Positions 56,148 to 64,000 of a DNA stretch of 64,000 nucleotides are shown here, piece after piece. Made by a program: the position numbers and the translations under genes. How positions within the stretch are numbered: position 1 is the stretch's first letter; every line of letters begins with the position of its first letter. Source of the DNA: Streptomyces sp. CHD11 (GTDB lineage Bacteria > Actinomycetota > Actinomycetes > Streptomycetales > Streptomycetaceae); contig NZ_JABTTS010000011.1 of NCBI RefSeq assembly GCF_018638295.1, forward strand, positions 1 to 64,000. Reading direction: 5' to 3'. The notes under the pieces were generated by a model that was not told the origin of the DNA, ran no database searches, and was given only the letters and a program-made list of their open reading frames with translations.

Positions 56148-57848
56148 ATGAGTCAGCAGGGGGGAAGGCCCACCGGCCCCGAGGACGACTGGTGGGAGCG
56201 GCTGTACGGCGACACAACCGACGACACGGGCCCCGCACCGGCGCCCGATTCCCTGGACGACCGTTTCGCCTCGGCGTCCGACGCGCTGGACACCGGACGG
56301 CCGGGTCCGGCGCCCGCGACGCGACTCCCCGCGCCCCGTCCGGCCCCCGCCCGGCCCACCCGCGCCCCGTGGGAACCTCCGCCCGCCGCGTCGGCGGGCC
56401 CGGTGACCTTCCCGCCGCCGCCCCGCCGGCCTCCCGCGCCGGAGCCCCGCGAGGACACGGACGGGGGCGCACCGGGGACCGCGGGGTCGCAGACCCCGGA
56501 GGACAGGGGGCGCGGGGTCCCCGGGGACGACCGGGGGCGTGAGGGGGGAGGGGGTGCCCCGGAGGGCCGGGGTGGCGCCGGGGACGTGGGGGACCTCCGG
56601 TCCGCGGGCCGGGGCGGCCCCGGCAGCGGCCGTCGGGCTCCGTGGGACGTGGGCCGGGAGGCCACCGGGCCACAGGACGCGGACGGGAGTCTCCCGGAGG
56701 GCGCGGGCCGGGGTGCTCCGGAAGGGATGCCGTCCGGGCTGCCGCCGATGGCCTTCGGTACCTGGACGCCTTTCCCCGCCTCGGCGCCGGAGAACCGGGG
56801 GACCGCCCGTGGTGGGCCCGCCCCCGGGCCGGAGGAGGCGCCGTCCTCCGCCGACCCCCGCATCGCACCGCGCCCCACGCCCCCCTCCCGTGGCTACGTC
56901 GGGTCCCGGCCCCCGACCTACGACGCCGAGCCCACCGCCCTCCCCGAAGCCGACCCCGGCGCTCTGGACGGCCTGGTGCCGGACACCGTGCTGGACGGCG
57001 CCCGGTACGGTGCCTGCACCCTGCGGGCCGCCTCGGTACGCGGCGACTCCGCGCGCTACCGGGGAGAACACCGGCGTGACGCGCTGCTCACCGCGCGGTT
57101 CGGGACGGGCGAGCGGGCGCTGCTCCTCGTGGCACTGGCCACCGGCGCCCGGACCGCGCCGGAAGCACATCTGGCCGCCGCCGAGGCGTGCCGCTGGATC
57201 GGCGGTGCGGTGGGCCGCAGCCACGCCCGCCTCGTCGACGACATAAGGGCCGCCCGGCGCGGCGACCTCAAGTCGGGGCTGCACCGCCTGACCGACCGCA
57301 CCCTCGGCAGGCTCCGGGCCGGCGCCGCCGAGCAGGGCCTCGAACCCGACGCCTACACGGCCGGCCTGCGCTGCCTCCTGCTGCCCGCCGACCCCGAGTG
57401 CAGCACCCGGGTCTTCTTCGGCGTCGGCCCCGGCGGACTCTTCCGGCTGCGGGACGGCGAGTGGCAGGACATCGAACCCGAGGTCGCCCAGGTCAAGGGC
57501 GACCCCGTGCTCTCCTTCGGCTCACCGCCCTCCGAGACCCCCGCCGGCGACCGTCTCACCATGGACCTGAACATCCCCACACCCCCGAGCCCGTACGAGC
57601 CCGCCCCCGGACCGCCCCGCGAGCCCTTCCGTTTCCGCGCCTCGGTAGCCCGGCCGGGTGACACCCTGCTGCTGTGCGGCACCGGCCTCGCCGACCCCCT
57701 GCGGGGCGAGCGGGAACTCCGCGCCCACCTGGCCGACCGGTGGTCGCGCCCCGAGCCGCCCGGCCTCGCCGCCTTCCTCGCGGACACCCAGGTACGGGTC
57801 AAGGGATACGCCGACGACCGCACGGCCGTCGCCGTTTGGGAGGCGTGA
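56148..57848 (+). CDS. PP2C-like protein with long disordered N-terminus
   Basis: A 566-residue protein. Residues 1-270 are Pro/Gly/Arg-rich and disordered. The C-terminal 290 residues follow the PP2C phosphatase order (YGACTLRAASVRGDSARYRGEHRRDALL, LLLVALATGARTAPEAHLAAAEACRW, TRVFFGVGPGGLFRLRDGEW). The metal-binding acids are lost: the usual VADGMGG region has no Asp and the GDSRxYL region reads GVGPGGLFRL. It is probably a pseudophosphatase that binds a partner. ATG 56148. No helix is predicted. Confidence 0.78.
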   Translation: MSQQGGRPTGPEDDWWERLYGDTTDDTGPAPAPDSLDDRFASASDALDTGRPGPAPATRLPAPRPAPARPTRAPWEPPPAASAGPVTFPPPPRRPPAPEPREDTDGGAPGTAGSQTPEDRGRGVPGDDRGREGGGGAPEGRGGAGDVGDLRSAGRGGPGSGRRAPWDVGREATGPQDADGSLPEGAGRGAPEGMPSGLPPMAFGTWTPFPASAPENRGTARGGPAPGPEEAPSSADPRIAPRPTPPSRGYVGSRPPTYDAEPTALPEADPGALDGLVPDTVLDGARYGACTLRAASVRGDSARYRGEHRRDALLTARFGTGERALLLVALATGARTAPEAHLAAAEACRWIGGAVGRSHARLVDDIRAARRGDLKSGLHRLTDRTLGRLRAGAAEQGLEPDAYTAGLRCLLLPADPECSTRVFFGVGPGGLFRLRDGEWQDIEPEVAQVKGDPVLSFGSPPSETPAGDRLTMDLNIPTPPSPYEPAPGPPREPFRFRASVARPGDTLLLCGTGLADPLRGERELRAHLADRWSRPEPPGLAAFLADTQVRVKGYADDRTAVAVWEA

Positions 57849-57914
57849 GCGCGTCCGGTGTGAATTCATGGAACCCGTCAGGCATCTTCGGCACCGGAGG
57901 GGCAGACGGAACCC

Positions 57915-59660
57915 ATGGCCAAACAGAACATCGCGGAACAGTTCGTCGACATCCTCACCCGCGCGGGTGTCAAACGCCTCTACGGCGTCGTCGGAGACAG
58001 CCTCAACCCGGTCGTCGACGCCGTGCGCCGCAACTCCGCCATCGACTGGATCCATGTCCGGCACGAGGAGACCGCCGCCTTCGCCGCCGGCGCCGAAGCA
58101 CAGGTCACCGGACGGCTGGCCGCCTGCGCGGGCTCCTGCGGCCCCGGCAACCTCCACCTGATCAACGGCCTCTACGACGCCCACCGCTCCATGGCCCCGG
58201 TCCTCGCCCTCGCCTCGCACATCCCGTCCAGCGAGATCGGCCTCGGCTACTTCCAGGAGACCCACCCCGACCAGCTGTTCCGCGAGTGCAGCCACTACAG
58301 CGAGATGATCTCCAGCCCGAAGCAGATGCCCCGGCTGCTGGACACCGCCATCCAGCACGCGGTCGGCCGCTCCGGCGTCAGTGTCGTCACTCTTCCCGGC
58401 GACCTCGCCGACGAGCCCGCACCGGACCAGGCCCCCGAGACCGCGCTGGTCACCTCGCGGCCCACCGTCCGCCCCGGCGACGACGAGATCGACCGCCTCA
58501 TCGACATGATCGACCGGGCCGAGAAGGTCACCCTGTTCTGCGGCGCCGGCACCAAGGGCGCCCACGCGGAGGTCATGGAGTTCGCCGGGAAGATCAAGTC
58601 GCCCGTCGGGCACGCTCTGCGCGGAAAAGAGTGGATTCAGTACGACAATCCGTACGACGTCGGCATGAGCGGACTGCTCGGCTACGGCGCCGCCTACGAG
58701 GCCACCCACGAGTGCGACCTGCTGATCCTGCTCGGCACCGACTTCCCGTACAACGCCTTCCTCCCCGGCGACGACGTGAAGATCGTCCAGGTCGATGTGC
58801 GCCCCGAGATCATCGGCCGGCGCTCGAAGCTGGACCTCGCGGTGTGGGGCGATGTGAAGGAGACGCTGCGCTGTCTCACGCCCCGGGTCCGCACCAAGGA
58901 CAACCGCAAGTTCCTCGACCGGATGCTGAAGAAGCACGCCGAGGCGCTGGAAGGCGTGGTGAAGGCATACACCCGGAAGGTGGAGAAGCATGTGCCGATC
59001 CACCCCGAGTACGTGGCGTCCGTCCTGGACGAGATGGCGGACGACGACGCGGTGTTCACCGTCGACACCGGCATGTGCAACGTGTGGGCCGCCCGTTACA
59101 TCTCGCCCAACGGCCGCCGCCGGGTGATCGGTTCCTTCTCCCACGGTTCGATGGCCAACGCGCTGCCCATGGCCATCGGGGCGCAGTTCACCGACCGGAG
59201 CCGGCAGGTCGTGTCGATGTCCGGCGACGGCGGATTCACCATGCTGATGGGGGACTTCCTCACCCTCGTGCAGTACGACCTGCCCGTGAAGGTGGTCCTG
59301 TTCAACAACTCCTCCCTCAGCATGGTCGAGTTGGAGATGCTCGTCGCGGGACTGCCCTCGCACGGCACCGCCATGAAGAACCCCGACTTCGCCGCCGTGG
59401 CCCGCGCGTGCGGTGCCTACGGGGTGCGGGTGGAGAAGCCGAAGGACCTCGCCGGGGCACTGAAGGCGGCACTCAAGCACAAGGGCCCGGCCCTCGTCGA
59501 CGTCGTCACCGACCCCAACGCGCTGTCCATCCCGCCGAAGATCAGCAAGGAGATGGTGACCGGCTTCGCCCTGTCCGCCTCCAAGATGGTGCTGGACGGC
59601 GGGGTCGGCCGGATGGCGCAGATGGCCCGGTCCAATCTGCGCAACATCCCCCGGAGATGA
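57915..59660 (+). CDS. poxB: ThDP-dependent pyruvate dehydrogenase (quinone)/oxidase, PoxB type
   Basis: A 581-residue thiamine diphosphate enzyme with three domains. The catalytic Glu is in VRHEETAAF near residue 51; the ThDP motif is SGDGGFTMLMGDFLTLVQYDL...LFNN near residues 435-465; FCGAGTKGAHAEV belongs to the FAD-binding centre. The order and length match PoxB, which decarboxylates pyruvate to acetate and CO2, passing electrons to quinone. A membrane-binding tail like that of E. coli PoxB is not obvious. It ends 6 bp from the convergent regulator gene. Confidence 0.92.
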   Translation: MAKQNIAEQFVDILTRAGVKRLYGVVGDSLNPVVDAVRRNSAIDWIHVRHEETAAFAAGAEAQVTGRLAACAGSCGPGNLHLINGLYDAHRSMAPVLALASHIPSSEIGLGYFQETHPDQLFRECSHYSEMISSPKQMPRLLDTAIQHAVGRSGVSVVTLPGDLADEPAPDQAPETALVTSRPTVRPGDDEIDRLIDMIDRAEKVTLFCGAGTKGAHAEVMEFAGKIKSPVGHALRGKEWIQYDNPYDVGMSGLLGYGAAYEATHECDLLILLGTDFPYNAFLPGDDVKIVQVDVRPEIIGRRSKLDLAVWGDVKETLRCLTPRVRTKDNRKFLDRMLKKHAEALEGVVKAYTRKVEKHVPIHPEYVASVLDEMADDDAVFTVDTGMCNVWAARYISPNGRRRVIGSFSHGSMANALPMAIGAQFTDRSRQVVSMSGDGGFTMLMGDFLTLVQYDLPVKVVLFNNSSLSMVELEMLVAGLPSHGTAMKNPDFAAVARACGAYGVRVEKPKDLAGALKAALKHKGPALVDVVTDPNALSIPPKISKEMVTGFALSASKMVLDGGVGRMAQMARSNLRNIPRR

Positions 59661-59666
59661 GGGCGT

Positions 59667-61505
59667 TCACTCCGTGCGGGACCGCCAGTCGCGCGCGGAG
59701 GTGTCGTACTCGTAGCGCGGCAGGCCCTGGATACCGCTGGTGCGGAACGGCCGGCCGTGGTCGTCGACGCGGACCGTTCCGGAGCGGCCCTGCGAGGACC
59801 AGTCCAGCTCCAGATACCAGCGGCAGTCGCAGCCGGCGGTACGGGCGGTGACGATCAGCACCTCCGGGTCGGTCGCGGAGACCCGGTAGGGCATCCGCAC
59901 GGCCGGGATGGGCGTACCCGCGTCGTTCCCGGCCACGGCACGGGCGATGGGCCGGTCCTTGTCCAGATCCACGTCGAAGTACCGCGGGGTGAGCGCGCCG
60001 CCGCAGCCCTGGTCCATGGCGTACGCGTTCCCCGGCGCGGGACCGGCCCGCCCGGCGACGCGGACCCGGAGCGCGGTGAGGACGACGGCCGTGTCGGACG
60101 TCCCCTGTACCGACAGTTCGACGATCGTCTCGCCCCCGTGCACGGCCGACTGCGTCCCGGCCCAGGTGGCGGCGTCCTGCGGGGCCGGGGGCGGCGGGAC
60201 CAGTTTCGGTGGCTTGGCGACGACGTAGTCGTGACCGCACCCGTGCGCCCAGACGTGGGAGTCGGCGGACCAGGTGAGGGGCGGGGGCCCGGCGGCGGGC
60301 CGCGCCTTCGGCTCCACCGGGGAGGTGGAAGCGGGCCCCGGACCGGGGGAGTCGGCACCCGGGGCCGGCGTCGCGGAGCGGGACCGGGAACCGGGGTCCG
60401 GGCGGGGGCCGGAGGGTGTGGGGGAGGGGGAGGGGGCACGGCTGTGGGGCGTGCGGACGGGGCCGGCCGTCGGGGACACGTGCGCGGCCCCGCCGGGGGT
60501 CCTGTGGCCGCCGGACGCTGTCCCGCCGTCAGGCAGCGCGGACAGACTTCCCACGGTGGCGAGCAGCGCGCACGCGGCGGCCAGGGCGACCGCGACCCGC
60601 TTGCGCCGCCGGTACCAGGGACGCGGGCCCTTCCCCGCGTCCCCCGTGCCACGCGGCCGCGGGCCGCTGACGACGGCCGTGTCGGACGCAGGGCCGGCCG
60701 CGGGCGCGGACGCCCCGGTGCTCACGGCCCCGCCTGCCCCGGTGACCGGACCACTCGCCGCCCCGCCCGCGGTACGGGAACCGGTGTTCCGCGGGGGGAG
60801 AGCGGGCCCGCTCGGGGCGTCCGGTGCGCCGGCCGGCTCGGCGGCGCGACGTAAGTCCACCGGTGTCGCCGGACGCCCCGTGACGGCGTCGGCGTCCGGC
60901 TCCCCGGCCCCCTCGGGGTCAGCGCCCGCTGTCTCACCGTCCACCGGGGAGGCACCGGGGAGCGCACGGCCGCCGGCCTCGCGCCGCACGGCCGCCTCCG
61001 CTCCGTGGCCGGAGCTGCCAGAAGTGGCCGAGTCCGTGGCCGGGTTCGTCCGTGACGCCGGTTCAGTTCCGGTGCGGGGGGTGAACGCCGTGGCCGATTC
61101 CGGTCGGGGTGCTGTCTCCGTGGCGCGGCCGGGGCTCGTGGCCGCTGCCGATCCGGAACCGGGCTCCGGGGACGAGTCCGGCTCCGGGTCCGAGCCCGTG
61201 GGCGTCCCCGTCGACGCCGGGCCGTCCGTGGTGCGTGGGCGTTGGCGGGCCTGTAGCGCGTGGAGCCAGCGGCGGTGGAGTTCCAGGCGTTCCTCGCCCG
61301 TCGCGCCGCACAGGGCGGCGAAGCGCTCCACGGGGGCGAAGTCCACGGGGACCGCCTCGCCCGCGCAGTAGCGGTGCAGAGTCGATGTGTTCATGTTCAG
61401 GCGGCGGGCCAGCGAGCCGTAACTGCGGTCCGTACGTTCCTTCAGCTCCCGCAGCAGCGCCGCGAATCCAGCCACGTCGTCCTGTGTCGACACCGACACC
61501 GTCAC
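59667..61505 (-). CDS. XRE-type helix-turn-helix protein with membrane anchor and external domain
   Basis: A 612-residue protein starting at GTG 61505. Residues 8-75 form a helix-turn-helix (LLRELKERTDRSYGSLARRLNMNTSTLHRYCAGEAVP). A disordered Pro/Ser/Gly-rich stretch of about 220 residues leads to a basic flank (RRRKR) and one transmembrane helix near residues 301-322. A second Pro-rich linker and a C-terminal domain (about 400-612) with four or five Cys (HGCGHDY, QGCGGA, GCDCRWYLEL) lie outside. It could be a one-component membrane regulator. The external domain is not known to me. Confidence 0.85.
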   Translation of the reverse strand: MTVSVSTQDDVAGFAALLRELKERTDRSYGSLARRLNMNTSTLHRYCAGEAVPVDFAPVERFAALCGATGEERLELHRRWLHALQARQRPRTTDGPASTGTPTGSDPEPDSSPEPGSGSAAATSPGRATETAPRPESATAFTPRTGTEPASRTNPATDSATSGSSGHGAEAAVRREAGGRALPGASPVDGETAGADPEGAGEPDADAVTGRPATPVDLRRAAEPAGAPDAPSGPALPPRNTGSRTAGGAASGPVTGAGGAVSTGASAPAAGPASDTAVVSGPRPRGTGDAGKGPRPWYRRRKRVAVALAAACALLATVGSLSALPDGGTASGGHRTPGGAAHVSPTAGPVRTPHSRAPSPSPTPSGPRPDPGSRSRSATPAPGADSPGPGPASTSPVEPKARPAAGPPPLTWSADSHVWAHGCGHDYVVAKPPKLVPPPPAPQDAATWAGTQSAVHGGETIVELSVQGTSDTAVVLTALRVRVAGRAGPAPGNAYAMDQGCGGALTPRYFDVDLDKDRPIARAVAGNDAGTPIPAVRMPYRVSATDPEVLIVTARTAGCDCRWYLELDWSSQGRSGTVRVDDHGRPFRTSGIQGLPRYEYDTSARDWRSRTE

Positions 61506-61747
61506 CCCGCACTCGCTCCGACCCGGACCGGCACCCGGGACGGCATCCCAGGCACCCCATGTATCTGCACGTCGGACGGGCTGGGATGGTTCCATGCCGG
61601 TGGATCCGGCGACGACGCTTGCGCCCGTCCACCGGGGCGGCCGATGCTCTTGGCACCACCCCGACGGCCACCGTGCGGACCGGCACGGCCGGTCCGCACG
61701 GCGTACCGCCTCGCCATTCCATCACGCACCTCTCACGGGGGACACCC

Positions 61748-62368
61748 ATGCCCATGCGCACCCGGGCGACCGCACTCGCCGCGCTGACCGCCGCCGCCCT
61801 CGCGGCCGGCTCCGTACTCACCGCACCGGCCGGCGCCGCGCCGAAGAAGGCCGCCCCGCCCAGGTTCCTCGCCGCGTCCGAGCTGCCCCGGCATCCGACG
61901 TCCGCCTGGGCCGCCGGCCCGGTCACCGACGGCTTTCCGGTGGAACTCGCCTACTGCCTGGGCGAGGGCGTACCCGCGTACGACTACCGGCACCGGGTCT
62001 TCCACACGGACCTGGACACGGGTGCCGCACAGGTCACCGTCGTCACCGGCTCCGCCGCGAAGGGCAGGGCGCTGGCCGCCCTGCTGCACAAGGAGATCCG
62101 CTCCTGCGCCGACCGGATCGAGGGGTCGGATCCGGAGACCGAGGCCGAGGGACGCTACTACGGCAGGCTGCCGGTCGAGGAGGGGGCGACGGTGCACGGG
62201 CTGCACACCGAGACCTCCTGGGGTGCCACGGACATCCACCTGCTGTCCGTGGGCCGGGACGGCAGGACCGTGACGGTCGTCGGCTGGGGGCAGATGGGCG
62301 ACTTCGGGGACGCCCCGGTGGCCGCCTTCAAGAAGACGACGAAGAAGGCCGTGAACAAGCTCCACTGA
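61748..62368 (+). CDS. Secreted protein of unknown function
   Basis: A 206-residue exported protein: signal peptide MPMRTRATALAALTAAALAA with an Ala-x-Ala site near residue 30. The mature part has two Cys (AYCLGEG, IRSCADR) and repeated beta strands (DTGAAQVTVVTGSA, DIHLLSVGRDGRTVTVVGWGQMG), with a basic C-terminus (FKKTTKKAVNKLH). It is divergent from the XRE membrane regulator with 242 bp between, so that regulator may control it. No family is recognised. Confidence 0.82.
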   Translation: MPMRTRATALAALTAAALAAGSVLTAPAGAAPKKAAPPRFLAASELPRHPTSAWAAGPVTDGFPVELAYCLGEGVPAYDYRHRVFHTDLDTGAAQVTVVTGSAAKGRALAALLHKEIRSCADRIEGSDPETEAEGRYYGRLPVEEGATVHGLHTETSWGATDIHLLSVGRDGRTVTVVGWGQMGDFGDAPVAAFKKTTKKAVNKLH

Positions 62369-62390
62369 GTCCGCACGACCACCGCGAACA

Positions 62391-62434
62391 CCGGGGTCGT
62401 CCTCTCGCCACGGGGGTCGGGAGGACGGCCCCGG
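62391..62434 (+). terminator. Terminator after the secreted protein
   Basis: A 14-bp stem with one G-T mismatch (62391-62404 with 62421-62434) encloses a 16-nt loop, 23 bp after the stop at 62368. Confidence 0.7.
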
Positions 62435-62570
62435 GACATGTGTGGCCACTGCACTTCGGCCAACAACCGGTTGCGGCGATGAGACATGACTGCCGGGTGG
62501 GTGACCGGGCAATGATTCCCGTGAACGCGTAGCAGCAGGGGGAATCGACATCGGCACGCGGGCGGGGGTC

Positions 62571-62972
62571 ATGAGAGGTCAGGCTTCGGCGGATCGGCTG
62601 AGGCGCACACTGGGACGGGCGGACCTGAGAGCGGTACCCGAGTCCCGCAGGGCGGTGCGCGAGCTGCTCGCACACTGGGGGACACCGGAACGCTCCGCGG
62701 TCGCGGAACTGCTCACCAGCGAGCTCGTCACCAACGCGCTGGTCCACACCGACGACGGGGCGGTGCTGACGGCCGTCGTCGGACCGGCGGGACTGCGGGT
62801 GGAGGTACGGGACTTCGTGGCTCGCGTGCCGCGGCCGCGCGCACCGGGCGCGGCCGAGGGGACGAACGGGCGGGGGCTGGTGCTGGTCGAGTCGCTCGCC
62901 GACGAGTGGGGCGTCAGAACGCACGACGTGGGCAAGTCCGTCTGGTTCCAGCTCGAGGCGGACGCCGCCTGA
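62571..62972 (+). CDS. ATP-binding anti-sigma-like kinase (RsbW/SpoIIAB type)
   Basis: A 133-residue single HATPase_c_2 domain. The N box is LLTSELVTNALVH near residue 47, the G1 box VEVRDFV near 80, and the G2 box GRGLVLVESLADEWG near 103, ending with KSVWFQLE. Streptomycetes encode dozens of these small proteins, which act as anti-sigma factors or switch kinases. No sigma factor or anti-anti-sigma gene is adjacent, so its target is unknown. ATG 62571 gives the usual start. Confidence 0.92.
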   Translation: MRGQASADRLRRTLGRADLRAVPESRRAVRELLAHWGTPERSAVAELLTSELVTNALVHTDDGAVLTAVVGPAGLRVEVRDFVARVPRPRAPGAAEGTNGRGLVLVESLADEWGVRTHDVGKSVWFQLEADAA

Positions 62973-63038
62973 AGTCCGGTCGAGCGGCGCGGGGCGCGGC
63001 CGGTGCGGGCCGCACCCCCCGTCGGGCCACGTACGGCG

Positions 63039-64000
63039 TCAGCCGAACTGCTGCTCCAGATCCTTCAGTTTGCGCTCCAGGGAGTCCAGGCGGGGCAGGG
63101 CCTGGGTGTCGTCCTCGGCGGTGAGGTCGACCCGCAGCGGGTCAGCGCCGGTGCGTACCGGCTGCAGGGAGGGACGCGCGGGGACGGGCAGGGCCTCCTT
63201 CGGCGATATGGCAGGCTCCGCGGAAACCATGTCGGATTCGCGTTCCACGGTCGCCGTCTCCAGCTCACGTCCGCCGCCCCGGCCGCCGGTGAATGCGCGC
63301 TGGCCACGGCTGATCGCCTTCAGCCGGGCCCGTTCCATCCGCTGTTCGCCGCGCCGGCGCTGCTTCGCCTCGTCCTTGCGGATCTTGTCCTCGCGGACCT
63401 CCTCGACCGCCTCGTCGAGGCTGCGCACGTTCTCCAGCAGCATCAGCGACCAGGCGCCGTAGGTCTCCCGTGGCGCGCGCAGCCAGCGCACGATACGGAT
63501 CTGGGGGAGCGGACGCGGGACCAGGCCCTGTTCACGCAGGGCGGCCCGGCGGGTCTGCTTCAGCGCCCGGTCGAACAGGACCGCCGCCGACAGGGACATG
63601 CCCGCGAAGAAGTGCGGGGCGCCCGCGTGGCCGATGCCGCGAGGGGCGTGGACCCAGTTGAACCAGGCCGCGGCGAAGGCGAACGTCCATACGAGTATGC
63701 GTGAGCCGAGGGCCGCGTCACCGTGACTGGCCTCGCGCACGGCGAGGACCGAGCAGAACATCGCCGCGCCGTCCAGACCGAACGGGACGAGGTACTGCCA
63801 GCCGCCGGTCAGGCCCAGGTTCTGCTCGCCGAAGCCGACCAGCCCGTGGAAGGAGAGGGCCGCGGCCACCGCGGCACAGCAGAACAGAAGGACGTAGGAG
63901 ACGGTGCCGTAGAGGGCCTCCTTGCGCCGCCGGCGCTCCTCGCTGCGCTCCCACGAATCGTCCGCGCTCGTGTCCTTGACCGAGGAGCGCTTCCCGCGCG
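63039..64000 (-). CDS. DUF2637 membrane protein, 5' end beyond the window
   Basis: At least 320 residues are visible; the frame is open at the window edge (no start codon before 64000), so the gene is partial. Four transmembrane helices (ALYGTVSYVLLFCCAAVAAALSF, GLDGAAMFCSVLAV, ILVWTFAFAAAWFNWVHA, PHFFAGMSLSAAVLFDRAL) match DUF2637, a family linked to Streptomyces plasmid transfer and spread. The cytoplasmic tail has a charged coiled segment (EEVREDKIRKDEAKQRRRGEQR) and a C-terminal heptad (LDSLERKLKDLEQQF). A copy on the chromosome may be an integrated-element relic or a core gene. Confidence 0.85.
   Translation of the reverse strand, partial: RGKRSSVKDTSADDSWERSEERRRRKEALYGTVSYVLLFCCAAVAAALSFHGLVGFGEQNLGLTGGWQYLVPFGLDGAAMFCSVLAVREASHGDAALGSRILVWTFAFAAAWFNWVHAPRGIGHAGAPHFFAGMSLSAAVLFDRALKQTRRAALREQGLVPRPLPQIRIVRWLRAPRETYGAWSLMLLENVRSLDEAVEEVREDKIRKDEAKQRRRGEQRMERARLKAISRGQRAFTGGRGGGRELETATVERESDMVSAEPAISPKEALPVPARPSLQPVRTGADPLRVDLTAEDDTQALPRLDSLERKLKDLEQQFG

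Noticed and set aside
55296..57284. A 662-codon minus-strand frame extending the DUF456 gene upstream
   Set aside because: The upstream part is a Pro/Gly/Arg-rich antisense shadow of the PP2C-like gene; the membrane protein starts at 55778.
63039..64000. Evidence for an integrated conjugative element around the DUF2637 gene
   Set aside because: No integrase, FtsK-like tra gene, attachment site or repressor is present within the window; DUF2637 alone is not enough.

Overview
The window is about 72% GC chromosomal DNA with dense, mostly leaderless-looking actinobacterial genes, GTG/TTG starts, many Pro/Ala-rich secreted proteins and several short intergenic repeats familiar from Streptomyces. 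The order of the sulfur genes, and an alditol oxidase that matches Streptomyces coelicolor AldO closely as I remember it, point to a Streptomyces (chromosome core or core/arm border). No rRNA, tRNA, CRISPR array, prophage or intact insertion sequence was found.

Region 1 (1-12.9 kb): an MMPL exporter, a DUF1697 protein, then a long minus-strand sulfur assimilation operon read right to left: an attenuator-type leader peptide, ferredoxin sulfite reductase, a 59-aa zinc-ribbon protein, APS reductase CysH, APS kinase CysC, sulfate adenylyltransferase CysD and CysN, a sulfonate ABC transporter (binding lipoprotein, ATPase, permease), and a sirohydrochlorin-chelatase-like protein that would serve siroheme for the sulfite reductase. 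Almost every junction is a 4-bp stop/start overlap.

Region 2 (12.9-29.7 kb): housekeeping and accessory genes: a GNAT enzyme, a secreted protein, a GAF-domain regulator, an AidB-like acyl-CoA dehydrogenase, a YihY/BrkB membrane protein, an NmrA-like reductase facing an AraC regulator, a second AraC-type regulator, a VOC protein, a ThuA protein, an MFS exporter, a carboxylesterase, a DinB-fold protein, an internally deleted AlkD-like gene, and an SDR/Rrf2 divergent pair whose promoter holds an array of six alternating half-sites.

Region 3 (29.6-37.5 kb): homocysteine methyltransferase, DUF2252 protein and glutamine amidotransferase, followed by a gene graveyard: fragments that look like an IS5-type transposase, a histidine kinase C-terminus and an alpha/beta-hydrolase C-terminus surround an orphan LuxR response regulator. 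A copper type II monooxygenase lipoprotein is followed by a Rieske lipoprotein gene that seems to have lost both its ATG and its stop.

Region 4 (37.4-48.6 kb): a Tat-exported PHP-domain protein, and a sugar/polyol cluster: family 2 beta-galactosidase, two permeases, a binding lipoprotein, a ROK regulator and alditol oxidase. The cluster has no ABC ATPase of its own. The same 22-bp motif lies upstream of both the transporter operon and the ROK gene.

Region 5 (48.6-64 kb): a radical SAM protein with an unusual cysteine spacing, a membrane protein that joins sigma-factor-like and anti-sigma zinc-binding segments to an external cellulose-binding CBM2 domain, RsgA, an Ada/AlkA fusion with Ogt, a DUF456 protein, a PP2C-like pseudophosphatase, a PoxB-type enzyme, an XRE-transmembrane sensor, a secreted protein, an RsbW-like ATPase and a DUF2637 membrane protein cut by the window end. 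The CBM2 fusion is the most promising candidate for an undescribed signalling system.
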